The notes beneath the pieces are model-generated. The model had not been told where the DNA came from, did no database searches, and worked only from the letters and a program-made list of their open reading frames with translations. A program made the position numbers and the translations under genes. Below are positions 14,882 to 18,574 of a DNA stretch of 18,574 bases, in pieces. The DNA is taken from NCBI GenBank assembly GCA_039922435.1, contig JBDTES010000033.1, forward strand, positions 1 through 18,574. The letters are read 5' to 3'. The number at the start of each line of letters is the position of its first letter. Position 1 is the first letter of the stretch. This DNA is from JBDTES01 sp039922435. Its GTDB lineage: Bacteria; Patescibacteriota; Saccharimonadia; Saccharimonadales; UBA4665.

Positions 14882-14933
14882 ACGCGATATTAAATTCGAT
14901 ACTTGGACTGACATTTCCTAAGAAATATCGCGT
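14882..14933. repeat. Perfect 10-bp inverted repeat with 32-nt spacer
   Basis: ACGCGATATT (14882-14891) and its exact reverse complement AATATCGCGT (14924-14933). There is no T-run. It lies about 20-70 bp before the -10 box of the ABC exporter gene, so it could be an operator, a cruciform or a recombination site. Confidence 0.45.
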
Positions 14934-14951
14934 GCTAGTTGCTTAGACTGA

Positions 14952-14957
14952 TATACT
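14952..14957 (+). promoter_or_regulatory. -10 box of the ABC exporter gene
   Basis: TATACT ends 7 nt before the ATG at 14965, and no Shine-Dalgarno is present between them, so the transcript is predicted to be leaderless. Confidence 0.4.
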
Positions 14958-14964
14958 TCTTACT

Positions 14965-16758
14965 ATGTCGGAGACATTCAATAAGCGCGACCGTGAGGCT
15001 GCGCGTTATACTCACAGACTTTTTTGGCGGGCGACATTTGTTGATGGCGTAGATTTTATAATCTGGGCTTTAACTCGTCCTCTGGCGTTGCTTATTTATA
15101 ATGTATTAATACCGTTTGAAGTCGCCTATGGGCTACAGTCTATCATTACTCGCCACTTTAACGAGGTTAATCATTTCGGAATCATGATTTTGTTGTTAGG
15201 TATTGCATACTGCGTTTTGTGGACTATTGGTGGTGTTGTAATTTGTAGAAATGGTAGGATAGGCAGTGAATTTATCCAGAGAGAAGTTTTTGTAAATTAC
15301 CTAGAGAAGGATTACGAGTTTTTTAACAATACATTTCTTGGCGCGCTAGGGTCCCAGGCAACGCGGCTTAGGGAGGCCTACAACTCTTACTGCACGATAC
15401 TTATGAACGGCATTACTAAACAGATTGTGGTGGTTGTAACGAGTATTGCTATTATTGCTTATCAATCGCCAGTTCTTGCACTAGTTACTTTGGTAAGCAT
15501 GACGGCCATAATGAGTTTTACAATTGCTAGTAGTAAGTGGCGTTTGAAATATAGACGTTTACTAAGTGAAGCAAGCAGTGAAACGGCGGGTATTATTGGA
15601 GATGCGCTTGGAAATGGTGTAACAGTTAAGAGTTTTGCGGCCGAGGGTTATGAGATAAAGCATTTGGACAGCTCATTAAAAACATTAACCAAAATGCAAT
15701 ATTGGTCGTGGATGTCATCGATACCGGCCGACGTCGGGCGAATGCTGCTTGCAGCAGTTGCTACACTGGTTTTGCTTTTGATGACTGCTAAATTGTATCA
15801 ACACCATTCGATATCGATTGCGCTAGTTGTGCTAGTCCAGCTTTACGTTATAAAACTAGTGATGGCAACGCAGGATATAGCCGACCTGATTAAACAATAT
15901 GAAGCTGTAATGAGTAGTGCACATCAAGCTGTTAAAACTATGTTACTTAAGCCGACTTTAATAGACCGAGCCACTACCCGCAAGTTTCCAAAGAGGGCAA
16001 GATTTAACATAGCACTCGATAATATTTCCTATCGTTACGAAGATGCACCAAAAACTGTATTTGCTGTTAAGGATTTTAGTCTCAATATTGTTCAGGGGGA
16101 AAAAGTTGGGCTTGTCGGCTATTCTGGAAGTGGCAAAACGACTCTTACGAAATTGCTACTTAGGTTTTCAGACGTAGTTGATGGCAGTATAAAGATTGAT
16201 GGTATAGATATCCGCGATATGGCCCAAAAAGATCTTCGAGCACATATTGCCTATGTTCCTCAGGAGCCACTCCTGTTCCACCGAAGTATTGCCGAGAATA
16301 TAGCCTATGGCAAGCCGGACAGTAGTAGTCAAGCTATACGAGAAGCAGGAGAGGCTGCTTACATTAGGGAATTCGTTGACGAATTATCCAAAGGTTACGA
16401 TACGTTTGTGGGCGAAAAGGGCGTCAAGCTGTCTGGCGGCCAGAGGCAGCGAGTCGCTATTGCCCGAGCGCTTTTAAAAGATGCGCCAATATTAGTGCTC
16501 GATGAAGCAACTAGTGCGCTAGATAGTAGGAGTGAGCAGTTTATTCAAAAGGCACTCTGGAAGCTGATGGAAGGTAGAACGGCCATAGTTATCGCACACC
16601 GTCTTAGCACGATTCAGCATATGGATAGAATTATTGTTATGGATAAAGGGCGGATTATGGAGGTTGGGGCTCACAAAGAACTTCTTGAGCGTGACAATGG
16701 TATTTATGCCAAATTGTGGGAACATCAGAGTGGTGGCTACATAGTTACTGAAACTTAA
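14965..16758 (+). CDS. ABC exporter half-transporter (fused membrane and ATPase domains)
   Basis: A 597-residue exporter of the MsbA/LmrA/MdlB type that would act as a dimer in the cytoplasmic membrane. Membrane helices are visible at about 30-55, 72-95, 150-190 and 258-300, followed by the nucleotide-binding domain. Walker A is GYSGSGKT (385-392), the Q-loop Gln433, the signature LSGGQ (489-493), Walker B ILVLDE (509-514) and the H-loop His545. All catalytic motifs are intact. The substrate (lipid, peptide or drug) cannot be read from the sequence. The first and only gene of the tRNA-bounded segment, it looks more AT-rich than the genes before the tRNA cluster. The start ATG follows a -10 box by 7 nt. 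Confidence 0.92.
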   Translation: MSETFNKRDREAARYTHRLFWRATFVDGVDFIIWALTRPLALLIYNVLIPFEVAYGLQSIITRHFNEVNHFGIMILLLGIAYCVLWTIGGVVICRNGRIGSEFIQREVFVNYLEKDYEFFNNTFLGALGSQATRLREAYNSYCTILMNGITKQIVVVVTSIAIIAYQSPVLALVTLVSMTAIMSFTIASSKWRLKYRRLLSEASSETAGIIGDALGNGVTVKSFAAEGYEIKHLDSSLKTLTKMQYWSWMSSIPADVGRMLLAAVATLVLLLMTAKLYQHHSISIALVVLVQLYVIKLVMATQDIADLIKQYEAVMSSAHQAVKTMLLKPTLIDRATTRKFPKRARFNIALDNISYRYEDAPKTVFAVKDFSLNIVQGEKVGLVGYSGSGKTTLTKLLLRFSDVVDGSIKIDGIDIRDMAQKDLRAHIAYVPQEPLLFHRSIAENIAYGKPDSSSQAIREAGEAAYIREFVDELSKGYDTFVGEKGVKLSGGQRQRVAIARALLKDAPILVLDEATSALDSRSEQFIQKALWKLMEGRTAIVIAHRLSTIQHMDRIIVMDKGRIMEVGAHKELLERDNGIYAKLWEHQSGGYIVTET

Positions 16759-16780
16759 ACAAATAATAGTTCTGGACAAC

Positions 16781-16814
16781 GAGGTCGTGGGTTCAAATCC
16801 CGCCACCCCGACCA
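16781..16814 (+). repeat. Orphan 3' half of tRNA-Pro(CGG), candidate attR
   Basis: A 34-nt perfect copy of 14462-14495: end of the anticodon stem, variable loop, T arm, 3' acceptor strand, discriminator and CCA. No 5' tRNA half precedes it; the preceding sequence is the ABC gene's 3' spacer. It cannot fold as a tRNA. The flanks differ from the intact gene at both sides, so the homology stops sharply. Confidence 0.85.
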
Positions 16815-16826
16815 GCTAATTCTGTA

Positions 16827-17198
16827 CTACCCAGAAGAGTGTCTTGTTTGTAATCTGTCATTATCAAGTGTTAGCGACAATATTAGGATGATTAGCCCCG
16901 AAATAGTACTACTCCAGAGAATGGCCGTAGCGCCGGCATTGATAACCAATGGCGCTATTGCTATCCATACCCCAGTTAATACAATTAATTGGCTAGTTAG
17001 GGCAGTCGAGATTAGGCGGTAGCGTATAACCGCTAGGAGACCAATAATGATACCAAAGATAACTTGGTTCCAGGTCACAGCTGCAGATCCATGGCTTAGA
17101 ATGAATGGCGAGGTAACTAGCCAGAAACTAACTAGTAGAATGACGACACTGGTACCTCGTATTTCAGAAATCTCGTGTTTAGATTTATCGTGTTGCAT
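16827..17198 (-). CDS. SPW-repeat membrane protein
   Basis: A 123-residue integral membrane protein with two copies of the SPW repeat: SFWLVTSPFIL (residues about 24-34) and GVWIAIAPLVI (76-86), each followed by N/W and a second helix (VIFGIIIGLLAVIR and TISGLIILILSL). Four helices are expected. The family is of unknown function. The start has a perfect Shine-Dalgarno, GGAGGTGA, on the minus strand. The gene converges on the orphan tRNA fragment, with its stop only 12 bp from it, and is probably part of the old chromosome beside the integration site. Confidence 0.8.
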   Translation of the reverse strand: MQHDKSKHEISEIRGTSVVILLVSFWLVTSPFILSHGSAAVTWNQVIFGIIIGLLAVIRYRLISTALTSQLIVLTGVWIAIAPLVINAGATAILWSSTISGLIILILSLTLDNDRLQTRHSSG

Positions 17199-17202
17199 AT
17201 AC

Positions 17203-17210
17203 TCACCTCC
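17203..17210 (-). promoter_or_regulatory. Perfect Shine-Dalgarno of the SPW gene
   Basis: GGAGGTGA read on the minus strand, ending 4 nt before the ATG at 17198. It shows that this genome does use 16S pairing, in contrast to the several genes here with no leader. Confidence 0.75.
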
Positions 17211-17295
17211 TCGTACATTGATTATCCTATGCGGACCGTATTATTGCAGTTAGCTTTTTAACATATCCCAGCTGCAAGGAGTCGATAATTTGGCG

Positions 17296-17301
17296 TACAA
17301 T
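17296..17301 (+). promoter_or_regulatory. -10 box of the kinase-like gene
   Basis: TACAAT ends 7 nt before the ATG at 17309. GGGG lies in between but is too near the start to be a normal ribosome binding site. Confidence 0.4.
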
Positions 17302-17308
17302 AGGGGTA

Positions 17309-17935
17309 ATGGTACTTATTCTATCTATTTTGTTGATCCTCGTAATTTTGGGTATCTCTGAATGGGGTTGGCGCAAGGGTTGGCTGAGGGGTGAGCTGGG
17401 ACGCAAGTTTATTCATATTACGGTCGGTACGTTCGTGGCTTTTTGGCCGTTCTTTATAAGCTGGAATCAAATACGGCTGCTTAGCTTGGCTTTTTTGGTA
17501 GCTGTAATCATCGCTCATTACTTTAATATCTTTCATGCTATAGATAGTGTTCAGAGGCCGACTTATGGCCAGTTATTCTTTGCGGCAGTCGTTGGCTTAT
17601 TGACTTTTGCGACACACAGTAAGGGTATTTATGCAGCTGCACTTTTACAAATGAGCTTAGCCGATGGGTTTGCGGCTTTAGTTGGAACTTATTTGGGGCG
17701 AGATAGCAAATACTTCTTGCTGGGCCACACTAAGAGCGTGGCCGGTACGGCCGCCTTTTTGGCTACTTCGTTAGTGATTCTAATTGGCTATAGTATGTTC
17801 TCGACACTAGGGTTGCCGATAATAGTGGTAATTTGGGCGGCACTGGCGGCTACAGCACTCGAGAATCTACTGGCATTTGGATTGGATAATCTACTTATTC
17901 CATTATTTGTGGCAGCGGTTTTAGTGAGCTTCTAA
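17309..17935 (+). CDS. Phytol/dolichol kinase-like membrane protein
   Basis: A 208-residue polytopic membrane protein of the VTE5/SEC59-type CTP-dependent lipid kinase group, related to CdsA-like cytidylyltransferases. Diagnostic segments are RKFIHITVG (residues 32-40), SLADGFAALVGTYLGR (the conserved ADG..A..G...GR), KSVAGTAAF (the K(S/T)..G motif), and the late E...(F/L)G.DN(L)..P segment (ENLLAFGLDNLLIPL). About six to seven helices are predicted. In the cell membrane it would phosphorylate a polyprenol, phytol or diacylglycerol; such a step could recycle lipid carriers. Substrate is unproven. It is 20 bp from the end of the converging ATPase gene. Confidence 0.8.
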   Translation: MVLILSILLILVILGISEWGWRKGWLRGELGRKFIHITVGTFVAFWPFFISWNQIRLLSLAFLVAVIIAHYFNIFHAIDSVQRPTYGQLFFAAVVGLLTFATHSKGIYAAALLQMSLADGFAALVGTYLGRDSKYFLLGHTKSVAGTAAFLATSLVILIGYSMFSTLGLPIIVVIWAALAATALENLLAFGLDNLLIPLFVAAVLVSF

Positions 17936-17955
17936 GACTTGATGGTGATAGATAT

Positions 17956-18574
17956 CTATTTGGTAGATTTGCCCGAGCTACGGCCTGGACTATGAGCTCT
18001 TAGGGCATTGAATATAACGGCTACGTCAACAAATTCTTGAACTACCGCACCATAGATCGGTTGGAATTTACCAGTCGCGAAAATGAGCATCAAGCCGACG
18101 CTTAGTCCAATACCTACCTGAATACTCTGGCGGGCAATACTAAAGGTACGTTTAGCAATAAGGTGGGCGTCAGCAACTTTTGATAGTTTATCTGGCATAA
18201 TCACGATGTCGGCTGACTGGCTGGCGGCAGTTGAGCCTTTTGCCCCCATAGCAATGCCGACGTCGGCTGCGACTAATACTGGGGCATCGTTGACGCCATC
18301 ACCGACAAAAGCTACTGGTGGTTCTAGATTGTTTTCGACGGCTTTCAGCTTATCTACTGGCAGGGCATTGGCAATGACTCGTTTGATATCTATACCAACT
18401 TGCTTGGCTACGTTTTTGGCACTGGCTAAATTGTCACCGGTAATTAGGTAGATATCTTTGACGTGGTTGCGACGCATTTGGTCAATCGTAGATTTGCTAT
18501 CGGAGCGCAGGGCGTCTTCGAAAGATATTATTCCAGCCAGTTGATTATTAAGCGCCACGAAGGTTCTAGTGCCA
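17956..18574 (-). CDS. Heavy-metal-translocating P-type ATPase, C-terminal part
   Basis: The frame stays open to the right edge of the window, so only the last 206 or so residues are seen; a GTG at 18558 is internal, not the start. Visible motifs are TGDN (in LITGDNLASAKNVAKQVG), LPVDKL, and the hinge GDGVNDAPVLVAADVGIAMG, followed by two closing membrane helices with GKFQPIYGAVVQEFVDVAVIFNALR. This ending resembles P1B-type metal pumps; the QEFVDV...NALR helix differs from the usual copper-pump ending, so a Zn/Cd/other-metal class is likelier, but the metal-site CPx helix and the phosphorylated DKTGT lie outside the window. Confidence 0.92.
   Translation of the reverse strand, partial: GTRTFVALNNQLAGIISFEDALRSDSKSTIDQMRRNHVKDIYLITGDNLASAKNVAKQVGIDIKRVIANALPVDKLKAVENNLEPPVAFVGDGVNDAPVLVAADVGIAMGAKGSTAASQSADIVIMPDKLSKVADAHLIAKRTFSIARQSIQVGIGLSVGLMLIFATGKFQPIYGAVVQEFVDVAVIFNALRAHSPGRSSGKSTK

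Noticed and set aside
16519..16806. Minus-strand frame beginning MAGFEPTTSLSR over the orphan tRNA fragment
   Set aside because: Again the complement of tRNA sequence, then a shadow of the ABC exporter's 3' end.

Overview
The window looks like chromosomal DNA of a small-genome bacterium of the Patescibacteria/CPR, most likely Candidatus Saccharibacteria (TM7). The grounds are a short TsaB, a sortase next to a surface protein with an LPxTG-like signal, several genes whose -10 box sits only 5-8 nt from the start codon, tRNA genes with encoded CCA, and tandem CYTH paralogues. TGA acts as a stop codon (ends of the second and third CYTH genes), so the code is standard. Taxonomy is inferred from gene content, not from a marker gene.

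Region 1 (4-6343) is an envelope and tRNA-modification block. It holds a membrane-anchored lamin-tail-domain protein, tsaE (overlapping it), a single-pass protein with an OmpA-like C-terminus, short tsaB, a 545-residue secreted surface protein ending in an APDTG sorting signal, and its probable sortase 22 bp downstream.

Region 2 (6366-12177) is an RNA-turnover and nucleotide block. It holds rny (RNase Y), a small coiled-coil gene bracketed by a diverged repeat of the rny 3' end, a histidine phosphatase, three tandem CYTH proteins, ymdB (start overlapping the last CYTH stop) and a secreted LysM-like protein. rny and ymdB are neighbours in other bacteria too; the CYTH triplet between them is the distinctive part.

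Region 3 (12178-16814) is accessory and is the most unusual. Two tRNA-Pro genes (UGG and CGG) share a 16-nt promoter/leader. Each has a terminator hairpin that starts inside the encoded CCA, and each is followed by a related module of about 194 bp that ends in a remnant of that same tRNA's 3' end. Two orphan genes lie between the tRNAs. Downstream of tRNA-Pro(CGG) are further 3'-end remnants, a fused ABC exporter, and then a perfect 34-bp copy of the tRNA 3' half. This is the layout of an attL/attR pair around a small cargo island with no visible integrase.

Region 4 (16815-18574) resumes an ordinary backbone: an SPW-repeat membrane protein (minus strand), a phytol/dolichol-kinase-like membrane protein, and the C-terminal part of a heavy-metal P-type ATPase cut by the window edge (minus strand).
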